From NCBI RefSeq assembly GCF_020616515.1, contig NZ_CP085135.1, positions 2,356,001 to 2,420,000 of the forward strand: a DNA stretch of 64,000 bases, given 5' to 3'. The stretch comes from Mesorhizobium sp. PAMC28654 (GTDB taxonomy: Bacteria; Pseudomonadota; Alphaproteobacteria; Rhizobiales; Rhizobiaceae). Positions 9,399-18,770 of this stretch are shown here, in pieces. The notes under the pieces are model-generated. The model was not told where the DNA came from, did not search any database, and saw nothing but the letters and a program-made list of their open reading frames with translations. Position 1 is the stretch's first letter, and every line of letters begins with the position of its first letter. Position numbers and translations under genes: made by a program.

Positions 9399-9428
9399 TT
9401 GACAGCACCCGTCCTCCTCTTCCATACA
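9399..9428 (+). promoter_or_regulatory. Putative promoter of the riboswitch-ribH unit
   Basis: TTGACA at 9399-9404 is followed after 18 bases by CATACA (9423-9428), just upstream of the riboswitch. The -35 is perfect; the -10 matches only three positions. Confidence 0.45.
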
Positions 9429-9440
9429 AACCGCGTCAAT

Positions 9441-10133
<693 letters not shown>

Positions 10134-10141
10134 GCAATTGC

Positions 10142-10175
10142 CGCCGGGTGGAGAACCCACCCGGCGCTTCGTTTG
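10142..10175 (+). terminator. Terminator after ribH2
   Basis: Ten-base perfect arms CGCCGGGTGG / CCACCCGGCG (10142-10151 and 10157-10166) are followed by CTTCGTTT. It lies between converging ribH2 and the autotransporter gene and may serve both. Confidence 0.75.
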
Positions 10176-10177
10176 GC

Positions 10178-12106
10178 CTACAGCTTCAAGTCGAAGTTGA
10201 TCTTGAAGGCGTGTGCCTGGGTATCCCTGGCGATCTGGCCGGAATAGGCGGCGCCGAGCGTTGCATTGGACGACAGGGAAACATCGAAACCGGCTTCGAT
10301 GGCCAGCGCATCCCTGGCGATCGGCACGCCCGAGGTGGTGAACGACGACCCAGTGTTGAAGGCCAGGTCGGAAACCGGAGTGACGTCACCGTAGGTGTGC
10401 TGCCAGCCCAGCATACCGTGCAGGGCGGTTTTGGCCATGCCCGTATCCAGTTGGGTCGAGGCACGCACGCCGAATGTCGAGAAGGCATTCTCGGTCGTCA
10501 TCTTCTGGCCCGTCAGTGCCGACGTCGTGCCGCCGATCTCGGCAAAGCCATCGGTGTTCACATGAACATAGGCAAGGTTGGCAAAGGGTTCGATGGCATT
10601 GCGGCCGATGTCCAACCGGTAGGCCAGTTCACCGAAAGCCTGCGCCGTCGCGGCCTTGTAGTTCGCGGAGAGTGATTCAGCAAAAGCTGGAAAGACGACG
10701 TCGCGCTTCGTCTCGATGTCATGCCAGCCATAGAACGCGCCGGTGCGGAAGCCGAGTCCCCATTGCGTACCGGCATAGATGCCGAGATCATAATTTTCGC
10801 TGGAGCCGGACGAGGCGCGGTCGGTGACATCGAAGCGCGAATGGCTGTAGCCGCCGAGCACACCGAGCCGCCAGCTTCCGACAGGTGCGTCGGCGCCGCC
10901 AACGAAGCCAGCGGTGTTGCGGCCGAAGTCCGCAGCATAGCCGGAGCCCTTCACATCGCCAGTGGTCGCAAGCGCTTCGCTCCAGATGACGATCCCATCG
11001 GCGTCGGCAGGCGCGGCATGCAGGCCTTTGTCGTCCACGGCGGCGGTCATCGAAGGTGGCGTGGCCACCGCATCGAAGGCTGACCGAATTCGACGGTTTG
11101 CCGCATCGCGTATGAAACGGCTGTCCTCGACAAGCGCACCGTTGATGTCGGCGTGGATCTCGCCGGAAAGCGCGTTTCCAAAGGGGCGCAGATATTGGTA
11201 AAAGGCGACGGTCTTGTCCTCGTTGGGCCTGTCCAGATGTTCCCGGTTGAGGACGTGGAGCTTCCAGCCGTCCTTCGTCATCTTGAAGGCAAGGCCTTCG
11301 GTTTCCTGCCCGTCCGGAGACTGCCGATTGCCCAGTTTCTCGACTTCACCTGTCTTCAGATTTGCCCGGTATATTCCGTTGGTTTCGTCATTCGCGGAAA
11401 AATACATCCAGCCGTCGAGGAGCTTGCCGCCCTGCGCCGCGTCGATGGTCTGCGACAGGGGGATGTATTCCTTGAAGCTCCAATCCGCGAGATTGTAGAC
11501 CGCCAGTTCCGTGGCGTTGTTGTACGCCATGCCGTAGCCGAGGCCATTCTTGGCATCGACCGCCACCCAGCTGGCAATGTCAATGGTGCCGTTGGGCGGA
11601 TTGAGAGCAAAGGCCTTGCCGGTATAGCTCAGGTCACTCGCATTATAGATTGCAAAAACGGGATTGTTGTATCTGTATCCGGTGACAGGGTCCGCGACAC
11701 TTGAATCCAGCGAAATATACAGAAGCCCGTCGGCATAATCGATGTCACCGATGTGATTCAGGCCCGCGTCGGAGAATTGGGACGGAATCTCCAGGACATG
11801 TGGAATGCCGGGCGACGCAACCAGGTTGCGATTGTAGTTGCTGTCGGTGCGCTCGAGAATATTGGTGCCTGAGAAATACCAGTTCGTGCCGTCTGTCGTC
11901 ACGCCCTGCTTCTTGGATGTTGTGGCATCGCCGGTAAAGACCGTCTTTTCGACCATGATCCAGGGCTCGACGGCAAGCGCGGGCATCGATGTCATGGCGA
12001 GTGCGCCTGACACGAGTATGCAGGATGTTATGGTTTTCGGGAGGCAAGCCGTGGCCGCGCCCTTCAGGGCGGCCTTGCTCGCAGGGTAATTCATCATGGA
12101 GGGCAT
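10178..12106 (-). CDS. Autotransporter with repeat-rich passenger domain
   Basis: Type V secreted outer-membrane protein of 642 residues. It has a signal peptide ending near ALA-VEP (residue ~46). Residues ~47-310 form a passenger rich in short repeated beta motifs (GVTTDGTNWYFSGT, GDIDYADGLLYISL, GWMYFSANDETNGIYRANLKTGEVEKL) that look like propeller blades. The C-terminal barrel (~375-642) has alternating GxxxGY/aromatic strands and ends FKINFDLKL. No catalytic motif was recognised, so adhesion or ligand binding is as likely as an enzymatic role. Start 12106 has an AGGA-type site. IS3 copy 1 lies 73 bases upstream and probably separates the gene from its promoter. Confidence 0.85.
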   Translation of the reverse strand: MPSMMNYPASKAALKGAATACLPKTITSCILVSGALAMTSMPALAVEPWIMVEKTVFTGDATTSKKQGVTTDGTNWYFSGTNILERTDSNYNRNLVASPGIPHVLEIPSQFSDAGLNHIGDIDYADGLLYISLDSSVADPVTGYRYNNPVFAIYNASDLSYTGKAFALNPPNGTIDIASWVAVDAKNGLGYGMAYNNATELAVYNLADWSFKEYIPLSQTIDAAQGGKLLDGWMYFSANDETNGIYRANLKTGEVEKLGNRQSPDGQETEGLAFKMTKDGWKLHVLNREHLDRPNEDKTVAFYQYLRPFGNALSGEIHADINGALVEDSRFIRDAANRRIRSAFDAVATPPSMTAAVDDKGLHAAPADADGIVIWSEALATTGDVKGSGYAADFGRNTAGFVGGADAPVGSWRLGVLGGYSHSRFDVTDRASSGSSENYDLGIYAGTQWGLGFRTGAFYGWHDIETKRDVVFPAFAESLSANYKAATAQAFGELAYRLDIGRNAIEPFANLAYVHVNTDGFAEIGGTTSALTGQKMTTENAFSTFGVRASTQLDTGMAKTALHGMLGWQHTYGDVTPVSDLAFNTGSSFTTSGVPIARDALAIEAGFDVSLSSNATLGAAYSGQIARDTQAHAFKINFDLKL

Positions 12107-12213
12107 TCTTTACGTTCCTGTTGGCTATGATCAATTCCTCGGCGCGCACGACATCGACCAACGAGGGCGGCACGCCCTCTGGACTTGCTTCGGTAAAGTG
12201 GAGAGCGGGTTGC

Positions 12214-13074
12214 TCATTCGGCGGCGTTTCGCTCGAACTGCATCGGGCTGATGTAGTCGAGCGCGGAATGCCGCCGGATGGGATTGTAGAAGCCGTCGAT
12301 ATATCGGGCAATGGCGGCTTGGGCATCGGCGCGGGTAAGGAAAGAGGTGCGCCAGATCAGTTCAGTTTTCAGCGTCTTGAAGAATGTTTCGACCATGGCG
12401 TTATCAAAGCAATTGCCCTTGCCTGACATTGAGATGATGACGCCGGCGGCACGCAATTCGGCTTGGTAGTCGATAGAACAATATTGGCTGCCGCGGTCGG
12501 AGTGGTGAATGAGGCCGGGTTCCGGCTGCCGCATGACGAACGCCTTGTTGAGCGCTGCCAGAGCCAGGCTGCGGTGTAGCCGGTTGCCAGCAGCCCAGCC
12601 AACGACCTTGCGGGCAAACAGATCGATGACGACAGCAAGGTACAACCAGCCCTCCCGCGTCCAGATGTAGGAGATGTCGGCACCCCATTTCTGGTTGGGA
12701 CCAGTGGCGGCAAAATCCTGGTCGATGACATTGGGGGCAACCGGAAAGGCGTGTTCGCTGTCCGTCGTGCGCTTGAACCGCCGCTTCTGTCTTGCCTGGA
12801 GGCCATTCTCCCGCATCAGACGCGCCGTTCGTCGCCGGCCAATGGCAAAGCCATTGTCTTGCAGTTCCCGCGTCATGCGCGGGCTACCATAGGTTCCGTT
12901 CGACAGCGCGAACGACGATCGCACATGCGCCAGCATTATCATGTCGTCGCGCTGCCGGCGGCACGCCGGCCGGCGCCCCCAGGCAAAGTAGCCGCTCGGG
13001 CTGACACCCAGCGTCGCGCACAAACGGTCCACAGGGAAATCCTTCTTCGCCTGGTCGATGAGCGCGAACCTCAC
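12214..13074 (-). CDS. IS3-family transposase OrfB (copy 1)
   Basis: The 286-residue catalytic subunit has the DDE triad: Asp in WGADISYIW, Asp in HHSDRGSQY and Glu in NAMVETFFKTLK. It starts with GTG overlapping the orfA stop by 4 bases, so translation may be coupled or a frameshifted OrfAB may be made. It appears complete. Confidence 0.94.
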   Translation of the reverse strand: MRFALIDQAKKDFPVDRLCATLGVSPSGYFAWGRRPACRRQRDDMIMLAHVRSSFALSNGTYGSPRMTRELQDNGFAIGRRRTARLMRENGLQARQKRRFKRTTDSEHAFPVAPNVIDQDFAATGPNQKWGADISYIWTREGWLYLAVVIDLFARKVVGWAAGNRLHRSLALAALNKAFVMRQPEPGLIHHSDRGSQYCSIDYQAELRAAGVIISMSGKGNCFDNAMVETFFKTLKTELIWRTSFLTRADAQAAIARYIDGFYNPIRRHSALDYISPMQFERNAAE

Positions 13075-13364
13075 CGACTTCCCTCCTTGACGAAAAAAGC
13101 CGTCGCCCGTTTCAAGATATCCCGCTCCTGCCGAAGGATTTCATTCTCCCGCCGCAGCCGTTTCAATTCAGCGGCGACATCAGCATCAGGCGGACGCCCA
13201 GGATCGCCCATCTCACGATCCAGCTGCCGACCCATCCATCGCGTCAGCGTCGAGAAACCAACACCAAGATCCTCCGCGATCTGCCGCTTCGTCCGACCGC
13301 TCGTTCGCACAAGGCCAACCGCCTCCGCCTTGAACGCATCCGTAAACTGTCTCTGTTTCGTCAT
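13071..13364 (-). CDS. IS3-family transposase OrfA (copy 1)
   Basis: This 97-residue DNA-binding subunit has an N-terminal helix-turn-helix (RQIAEDLGVGFSTLTRW) and a leucine-zipper-like C-terminal helix (ELKRLRRENEILRQERDILKRA). Confidence 0.93.
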   Translation of the reverse strand: MTKQRQFTDAFKAEAVGLVRTSGRTKRQIAEDLGVGFSTLTRWMGRQLDREMGDPGRPPDADVAAELKRLRRENEILRQERDILKRATAFFVKEGSR

Positions 13365-13537
13365 CGAGGTCGCCTTTCATCAGAAGGAAACTCTCCACTT
13401 TTTCGGGGCAAGTCCACTCGGCGACGGCTAGGTCCGAGATTTTTCTGGTTCTTCGGGTAATATTTACGCGGTATTTGTCGGCCGCTCTGGCCGCTTGTTC
13501 AACGATGTGCTCACTAGGGGGAGCGCGTGACAATCAT

Positions 13538-14323
13538 ATGAATAATGGGAACAATATGAAAAATTCAGCTGCCCGTCCAAGGGCATCCCGGATGACCTCG
13601 CGCATGACGGGCTCGTCCTCCGGCCTTCACGCCAGACTGCTCAACGAAATCGGTCAGGGCATCGTGCGCGGAAAGTTCGTTCCCGGCGATCAGCTGCCGA
13701 ACGGCGACGACTGGAGCGCCTCGTTTGGCGCGAGCCGCACCGGCCTGCGCGAAGTCGTCAAGGTCCTGGCGGGCAAAGGCATGGTGGAGATGCGTCCCCG
13801 GACGGGAACGCGGGTGCGCCCGCGCAAGGACTGGAATTTCCTCGACCCTGATGTGCTGATGTGGCGTTTCGGCGCGAGGACGACGGCCGAGGAGGCGCGC
13901 TCCCTGTTCGAGTTACGCCGCGCGATCGAGCCCATGGCCGGTGCTCTGGCGGCGGAGCGCGCCACACCGGAACAGATCGCCGAATTGAGGGGCATTCTCG
14001 AGGAAATGGAACAGGCCGGCGACGATGGCGAACGCTTCGCCGTACCCGATCTCGCCTTTCACCAGGCAATCCTGCATATGTCGGGAAACGAGCTGATCGG
14101 CTCGCTCGCTGCCTTGATCGAGACCGCGCTGGTGATCAGCTTCCGGCTTTCGGATGACAGCCCGGCCGGGCAGCGCCATTCGCTCAAGCTGCATCAGCGG
14201 ATCGTCGAAAGCATCGAGAAGCGCAATCCCACGGCTACCAGCAAAGCACTGGTCGCCCTGCTTGACGGAGCGGAGGAGGATGTGCGGCTTTCCTTGGCGG
14301 CAAGGATTGGCAGGCAGAAATAG
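13538..14323 (+). CDS. FadR/GntR family transcriptional regulator
   Basis: The protein has an N-terminal winged helix (LHARLLNEIGQGIVRGKFVPGDQLP...ASRTGLREVVKVLAGKGMV) and a C-terminal FCD ligand-binding domain with the usual metal/ligand histidines (DLAFHQAILHMSGN, LHQRIVESIE). That is the standard two-domain layout of about 230-250 residues. The start is uncertain: ATG at 13538 or 13556; the frame is also open farther upstream. It is divergent from the autotransporter, now separated by IS3 copy 1. FCD regulators usually sense small carboxylates or sugar acids, and the effector is unknown here. Confidence 0.88.
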   Translation: MNNGNNMKNSAARPRASRMTSRMTGSSSGLHARLLNEIGQGIVRGKFVPGDQLPNGDDWSASFGASRTGLREVVKVLAGKGMVEMRPRTGTRVRPRKDWNFLDPDVLMWRFGARTTAEEARSLFELRRAIEPMAGALAAERATPEQIAELRGILEEMEQAGDDGERFAVPDLAFHQAILHMSGNELIGSLAALIETALVISFRLSDDSPAGQRHSLKLHQRIVESIEKRNPTATSKALVALLDGAEEDVRLSLAARIGRQK

Positions 14324-14480
14324 AGCTGGCCTCGCTGCTCGACGTGCCTGCGCCGGGTAATGCGCAGGATCGAATGGCATCGCCTAGCGCCCGCCAGCAC
14401 CAAGCCCAGGATATCGCGCGGCCATCTTCAGAATGAGGCGTACGATGATCCGTGACGATTCGACTGCCAGGGAGGAACAA

Positions 14481-14804
14481 ATGCCAATCGGAGTAGCGGT
14501 GGAGTACCTGCATAAGTTGCGCAGAGAGGCGATCAATGCGGAAGCGGGCAATGTAAAAGGTATCACGCGTTGTTTGCAGACGAACATTGGGAAGTCGCGC
14601 GACCTTTTGGAAACGACGGAGGCCACGGATGCAGCTCTGGCTCACCTGCTGGAGACGGGGAAAGCGCTTATTGGGGAGCTTGCGCCCATTTCAAAACAGA
14701 CCGCGGCGCTAAGGAAAGACAAGATTTCTGACTTAAGGCACGCCTTTGAAACGGCGTTAAACATGGCCATTGAGGAAGTTAGAAAGGCGAAGCCAAAAGC
14801 CTAG
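14481..14804 (+). CDS. Small helical protein of unknown function
   Basis: I do not recognise this 107-residue protein. The start at 14481 is supported by AGGGAGGAACAA directly upstream, which is stronger than the in-frame start at 14433. The sequence is predicted mostly helical, charged and cysteine-poor apart from one residue (ITRCLQTN), with no signal peptide or membrane segment. Its base composition is less GC-rich than its neighbours, a weak sign of foreign origin. Confidence 0.6.
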   Translation: MPIGVAVEYLHKLRREAINAEAGNVKGITRCLQTNIGKSRDLLETTEATDAALAHLLETGKALIGELAPISKQTAALRKDKISDLRHAFETALNMAIEEVRKAKPKA

Positions 14805-15251
14805 GCTGCGCTCTGCTTCCAAGCTCATACCGACCGAACTTCAAACCCGGTCGGCTAACCGGGGTCGGCACACAGCCATCGGCGGCTCGTCGCCAGGCCG
14901 CATCAAGCTTGGTGACGTCGACCCATACTACTACGTCTGGTTCTAAGTCCTCCCAGCCCTCGCCAAATGGCGGCTGCCTCCACTGAACAATTATCGCAGA
15001 TCCCCCTGAACGGGACCGTCGCGCAGCGGCGATCTGTTCGACCTATGAACGCGAGGGTGCCAAACGATTTTGCGCGCTACAGCGTTTCGTGTGTCACATT
15101 CCTATCAGCCGCTGTTGTGTAACAAGAATTGCTCCGGGCAGAGCGCCGGACTGTTGCGGTTCCACCGAAATCCGGCCAGAAGCATTGATGGACTGACTGG
15201 CAACGGCAGTTCCGCGACATTGCGCTGAAACCAGATACGGGAGACTATTGG
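14805..15251. other. 447-bp intergenic region, no clear gene
   Basis: No supported gene, RNA or strong hairpin was found. A short open stretch near 14880-14946 ends in a Tyr-Tyr-Tyr-Val-Trp-Phe tail and could be a gene remnant, but nothing recognisable precedes it. The right part presumably holds the fba promoter. Confidence 0.5.
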
Positions 15252-16316
15252 GTGGCTCGCATAACACTGAGACAATTGCTCGATCACGCCGCCGAATACG
15301 GCTACGGCGTACCCGCTTTCAACATGAACAATATGGAACAGGGCCTCGCCATCATGGAGGCAGCCGAGGAGACCAAGTCGCCGGTCATCCTGCAGGCGAG
15401 CCGTGGCGCCCGCGCCTACGCCAATGACGTGGTGCTGGCCAAGCTGATCGACGCATTGGTTGAAATCCACCCCGACATCCCGGTCTGCATGCATCTCGAC
15501 CACGGCAACAATGAAGCCACCTGCGTCACCGCGATCCAGTACGGCTTCACCTCCGTCATGATGGACGGATCGCTGAAGGAAGACGGCAAGACGCCGGCCG
15601 ACTACGCCTACAATTCCGGCATCACCCGGCGCGTCGTCGACATGGCGCATTGGGGCGGCGTGTCGGTGGAAGGTGAGATCGGCGTGCTCGGCTCACTGGA
15701 GAGCGGTGGCGGCGAGCAGGAAGACGGCCATGGCGTCGAAGGCGAGATCAGCCACGACCAGTTGCTGACCGATCCGGTGCAGGCGGTAGAGTTCGTCAAG
15801 GACACCCATGTCGACGCGCTGGCGGTTGCCATGGGCACCAGCCACGGCGCCTACAAGTTCTCTCGCAAGCCGGATGGCGCCGTGCTGGCGATGAACGTCA
15901 TCGAGGAAATCCATCGCCGGCTGCCGAACATGCATCTGGTCATGCACGGCTCATCCTCGGTGCCGGAAGATCTGCAGGAGATCATCAACAAATATGGCGG
16001 CCAGATGAAGCCGACATGGGGCGTGCCGGTCGAGGAGATCCAGCGCGGCATCAAGCATGGCGTGCGCAAGATCAACATCGACACCGACAACCGCATGGCG
16101 CTGACCGGCGCGATCCGCAAGGTGCTGACCGAAAACCCGAGCGAATTCGACCCGCGCAAATACCTGACGCCTGCGATGGCCGCCATGCGCAAGCTCTGCA
16201 AGGAGCGCTTCGAGCAGTTCGGCACCGCCGGCAACGCGCAGAAGATCAAGCCCCTGCCGGTCGCCGAAATGGCCAAGCGCTACAAGTCGGGCAGTCTCGA
16301 CCCGAAGTTCGGCTGA
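15252..16316 (+). CDS. fba: Class II fructose-bisphosphate aldolase
   Basis: Zinc-dependent aldolase of glycolysis, gluconeogenesis and the Calvin cycle that cleaves fructose-1,6-bisphosphate to DHAP and glyceraldehyde-3-P. Its 354 residues match the Calvin-cycle-type class II subgroup. Visible marks are [10 protein letters not shown] at the N terminus, HLDHGNNE (zinc/catalytic residues), [30 protein letters not shown] and [12 protein letters not shown]. The start is GTG at 15252 with GGGAG upstream. It is a single-gene unit followed by a hairpin. No cbb or pgk/gap genes adjoin it here. Confidence 0.95.
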   Translation: MARITLRQLLDHAAEYGYGVPAFNMNNMEQGLAIMEAAEETKSPVILQASRGARAYANDVVLAKLIDALVEIHPDIPVCMHLDHGNNEATCVTAIQYGFTSVMMDGSLKEDGKTPADYAYNSGITRRVVDMAHWGGVSVEGEIGVLGSLESGGGEQEDGHGVEGEISHDQLLTDPVQAVEFVKDTHVDALAVAMGTSHGAYKFSRKPDGAVLAMNVIEEIHRRLPNMHLVMHGSSSVPEDLQEIINKYGGQMKPTWGVPVEEIQRGIKHGVRKINIDTDNRMALTGAIRKVLTENPSEFDPRKYLTPAMAAMRKLCKERFEQFGTAGNAQKIKPLPVAEMAKRYKSGSLDPKFG

Positions 16317-16333
16317 TCGGGACTGACCGTTAA

Positions 16334-16361
16334 GGAGAAAGAGCCATCAGGTTCTTTCTCC
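16334..16361. terminator. Hairpin between fba and ftsZ2
   Basis: Perfect 9-bp arms GGAGAAAGA / TCTTTCTCC with a 10-base loop, in the space where the two genes converge. There is no T run, so termination is probable but not certain. Confidence 0.5.
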
Positions 16362-16441
16362 GCCCTGCTCCACGTTTAAGCCGAATCCATTAGGCTCACT
16401 GACCTGAGGCGTCGGACCACGAGGGCTGACTGCGGCAACGC

Positions 16442-17470
16442 TTACTGTAGAATCCGCTGCTGATGCTGGCCAGGATTTCCCTGCACGAAGTCGGCGTCAT
16501 CCTCAAACGGACGATCCAGCCCGGTCGCCACGACCGACACCCTGAATTTGCCTTCCAGATTCTTGTCGAAGATGGCGCCGACGATGATGTCGGCGTCTTC
16601 ATAGACTTCCTCGCGGATGCGGGTGGCGGCCTCGTCGACCTCGAACAGGGTCATGTCGCGGCCGCCCGATATCGAGACCAGGACACCCTTGGCGCCCTTC
16701 ATCGAGGCTTCATCCAGAAGCGGGTTGGCGATGGCCGCTTCCGCCGCCTTGATGGCGCGGCTTTCGCCGGACGCCTCGCCCGTGCCCATCATCGCGCGCC
16801 CCATGCCTCGCATGATCGATTTCACGTCGGCGAAATCGAGATTGATCAGGCCTTCCTTGACGATCAGGTCGGTGATGCAGCCGACACCGGAATAGAGCAC
16901 CCGGTCAGCGATGACGAACGCATCGGCGAAGGTGGTCTTGGCGTCGGCGATCCTGAACAGGTTCTGATTGGGTATGACGATGACCGTGTCGGCGGCCTCG
17001 CGCAGCCGCGCAATGCCTTCCTCGGCCATCTGCATGCGTCGCTTGCCTTCGAAGGCGAACGGCTTGGTGACAACTCCAACGGTCAGGATACCGGCCTTGC
17101 GCGCGGCATGCGCGATGATCGGAGCGGCTCCGGTGCCAGTACCGCCGCCCATGCCGGCAGTGACGAAGCACATATGCGTGCCCTGGAGGTGGTCCATGAT
17201 CTCGTCCAGCGATTCCTCGGCGGCGGCGCGGCCGATCTCGGGCAGCGATCCCGCGCCCAACCCCTCGGTGATATGGGCGCCAAGCTGGATCAGCCTTGTC
17301 GCCTTCGACATCGCCAGCGCCTGGGCGTCGGTGTTGGCGGCGATGAACTCGGTGCCCTGAAGCTGCTCCGTGATCATGTTGTTGACGGCATTGCCGCCGC
17401 CGCCACCCACGCCGATGACGGTGATCTTGGGTCTCATCTCGGAGATTTCGGGCTTCTTGAACTCGGCCAT
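16442..17470 (-). CDS. ftsZ2: FtsZ2, short tubulin-like cell-division paralogue
   Basis: GTPase of the FtsZ/tubulin family, 342 residues. The core is complete: [22 protein letters not shown], the tubulin signature GGGTGTG (residues 108-114), PNQNLFR, and the T7 loop [11 protein letters not shown] that completes catalysis in the neighbouring subunit. It stops soon after the globular domain with an abrupt QHQQRILQ end. It therefore lacks the long linker and the C-terminal peptide that bind FtsA and ZipA. Such short second FtsZ proteins occur in rhizobia beside a full-length FtsZ1. No other division gene is nearby. Confidence 0.93.
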   Translation of the reverse strand: MAEFKKPEISEMRPKITVIGVGGGGGNAVNNMITEQLQGTEFIAANTDAQALAMSKATRLIQLGAHITEGLGAGSLPEIGRAAAEESLDEIMDHLQGTHMCFVTAGMGGGTGTGAAPIIAHAARKAGILTVGVVTKPFAFEGKRRMQMAEEGIARLREAADTVIVIPNQNLFRIADAKTTFADAFVIADRVLYSGVGCITDLIVKEGLINLDFADVKSIMRGMGRAMMGTGEASGESRAIKAAEAAIANPLLDEASMKGAKGVLVSISGGRDMTLFEVDEAATRIREEVYEDADIIVGAIFDKNLEGKFRVSVVATGLDRPFEDDADFVQGNPGQHQQRILQ

Positions 17471-17679
17471 TGCCTCTTCTCCTTCGCCGATCGCCTACGG
17501 CTCGTTCGCAAAATTCTGTCCGGAAACTGCAACCGAACGGAAAGCAGCGCGACCCGAATCAGGCCGCCCGGATGGGTGCCTCAAAAAGCCAGAGAGCGGC
17601 CGCCCGCGCAAGTACGGGCGATTCAACATTTGTAATCGGACACTGCATCAGACGCGCTTCGTCGACTTGCGCGATCGCC

Positions 17680-17702
17680 AAGCCGGGAAATCCGGCCTTT
17701 TT
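17680..17702. terminator. Weak GC hairpin with T6 run
   Basis: AAGCCGG-GAAAT-CCGGC followed by CTTTTTT on the plus strand. It touches the stop codon of the GntR gene, which is transcribed the other way. Assignment is therefore uncertain. Confidence 0.3.
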
Positions 17703-18635
17703 TCAGGCTGTACGTGCCGGTGATGCGAATTCCGACGCCTGCCGCAGATGCTGGCGAAGCAGGGCCTCGGCCCACTCGATCTCTCCCGCTTCGACGGCAT
17801 CGAGAATGGCAAGGTGTTCGCGGCAGGACCGTTCGAGCCGCTCCGTGGGCAATTGGTCGAACCCGGCCGATTCCTGCAGCCGGCGCAGATTGTTCTGCTG
17901 ACGCACGGCGTCCGCCAGGAAGCGATTGCCCGAGCACGCCGCGAGCCCTTCGTGGAAAGAGGCGTTGATCCGGAACCATTCGTCGCCGCCGGTCAATGGC
18001 CTTCCTTCCAGGACCGTGGACAGGATGCGCTCATGCGCGCGGCGAACCTGCGCCAGTTGCTGGAGGTCGGCACGAAACATCGGTGAGCGCAGTGCGGCGC
18101 ATTCGACGACGATGCGGAATTCGTAGCTTTCCCGCTGGGCGTCGTCGCCTACCAGCGACTCGGCGAAGCGCCAGCCATGGCCCGGCAGCCGCTGCGCCAG
18201 ACCCTCGGCGGCAAAGCGCAGCAACAGCTTTCTGATCACGCCGCGTGACACCTGATAGCGCGGCATCAGTTCGGCCTCGGACACGTCCTGGGGCAGTTCT
18301 CCCACAGCACGATCCTTCATCATCCGGCGGTAAAGGTCCTCGAGCGGCGAACTCGGCAGGATGACTTGCGGGTCGAGTTCGGCGACATCCAGCGCCAGCT
18401 GCAGTCCCCTCGTCCCGAACCCCGTCAGAATGCCCCGGGCGACCAACAGCTCAAGCGCGGCGCTGATCGGGGAACGCGACACACCAAATGCGCGGGCAAG
18501 GTCCGGTACGGAAATACGGGTACCGACAGCCCAGCCGGAATCGCGAATGCGTTCGAGAATCCGGCGCGCCAGATCGATTTGCAGCGGGCTCGCGGATCCC
18601 GCCGATATCGGCTGGTCGATCATATCCAGGCTCAT
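17703..18635 (-). CDS. GntR-type regulator with two winged-helix domains and FCD domain
   Basis: This 310-residue regulator is about 70 residues longer than a normal FCD-type GntR protein. It contains two successive winged-helix segments: residues ~18-80 (LARRILERIRDSGWAVGTRISVPDLARAFGVSRSPISAAL) and ~97-160 (DLYRRMMKDRAVGELPQDVSEAELMPRYQVSRGVIRKLLL). A C-terminal FCD domain follows (~165-300) with FHEGLAACSGN. It is divergent from the C45-hydrolase gene with a 135-base spacer holding an inverted repeat, so control of that gene is plausible. Confidence 0.85.
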   Translation of the reverse strand: MSLDMIDQPISAGSASPLQIDLARRILERIRDSGWAVGTRISVPDLARAFGVSRSPISAALELLVARGILTGFGTRGLQLALDVAELDPQVILPSSPLEDLYRRMMKDRAVGELPQDVSEAELMPRYQVSRGVIRKLLLRFAAEGLAQRLPGHGWRFAESLVGDDAQRESYEFRIVVECAALRSPMFRADLQQLAQVRRAHERILSTVLEGRPLTGGDEWFRINASFHEGLAACSGNRFLADAVRQQNNLRRLQESAGFDQLPTERLERSCREHLAILDAVEAGEIEWAEALLRQHLRQASEFASPARTA

Positions 18636-18667
18636 GCGCTCTGTCTGCGGTGCTTCGCATTATAGAG

Positions 18668-18688
18668 ACTTCAACGGCGACGTGAAGT
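18668..18688. promoter_or_regulatory. Inverted repeat, possible GntR operator
   Basis: ACTTCA / TGAAGT arms separated by 9 bases lie between the divergent GntR and C45-hydrolase genes. The arms are only 6 bp, so chance occurrence is possible. Confidence 0.35.
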
Positions 18689-18770
18689 AACGATCTCACG
18701 GAAGTTTTGCTTTTCATTGTTACAAAATTCAATACGATTGACCTCATCAGCAAAACTTGAGGCCCTTCCA

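Larger units (their letters stand above)
12180..13416 (-). mobile_element. IS3-family insertion sequence, copy 1 (1237 bp)
   Basis: Ends are inverted repeats starting TGGACTTGC at both sides, with a 3-bp duplication CTC (12177-12179 and 13417-13419). It carries orfA and orfB on the minus strand. It lies in the spacer between the autotransporter and the divergent FadR-type regulator. Copies 2 and 3 have the same length and encode identical proteins. Confidence 0.95.

Noticed and set aside
12107..13537. A gene interrupted by IS3 copy 1
   Set aside because: Joining the flanks leaves open frames on both strands, but neither shows a domain and both run into the signal-peptide or regulator region in wrong frames. 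The 191-base spacer is a normal intergenic size.
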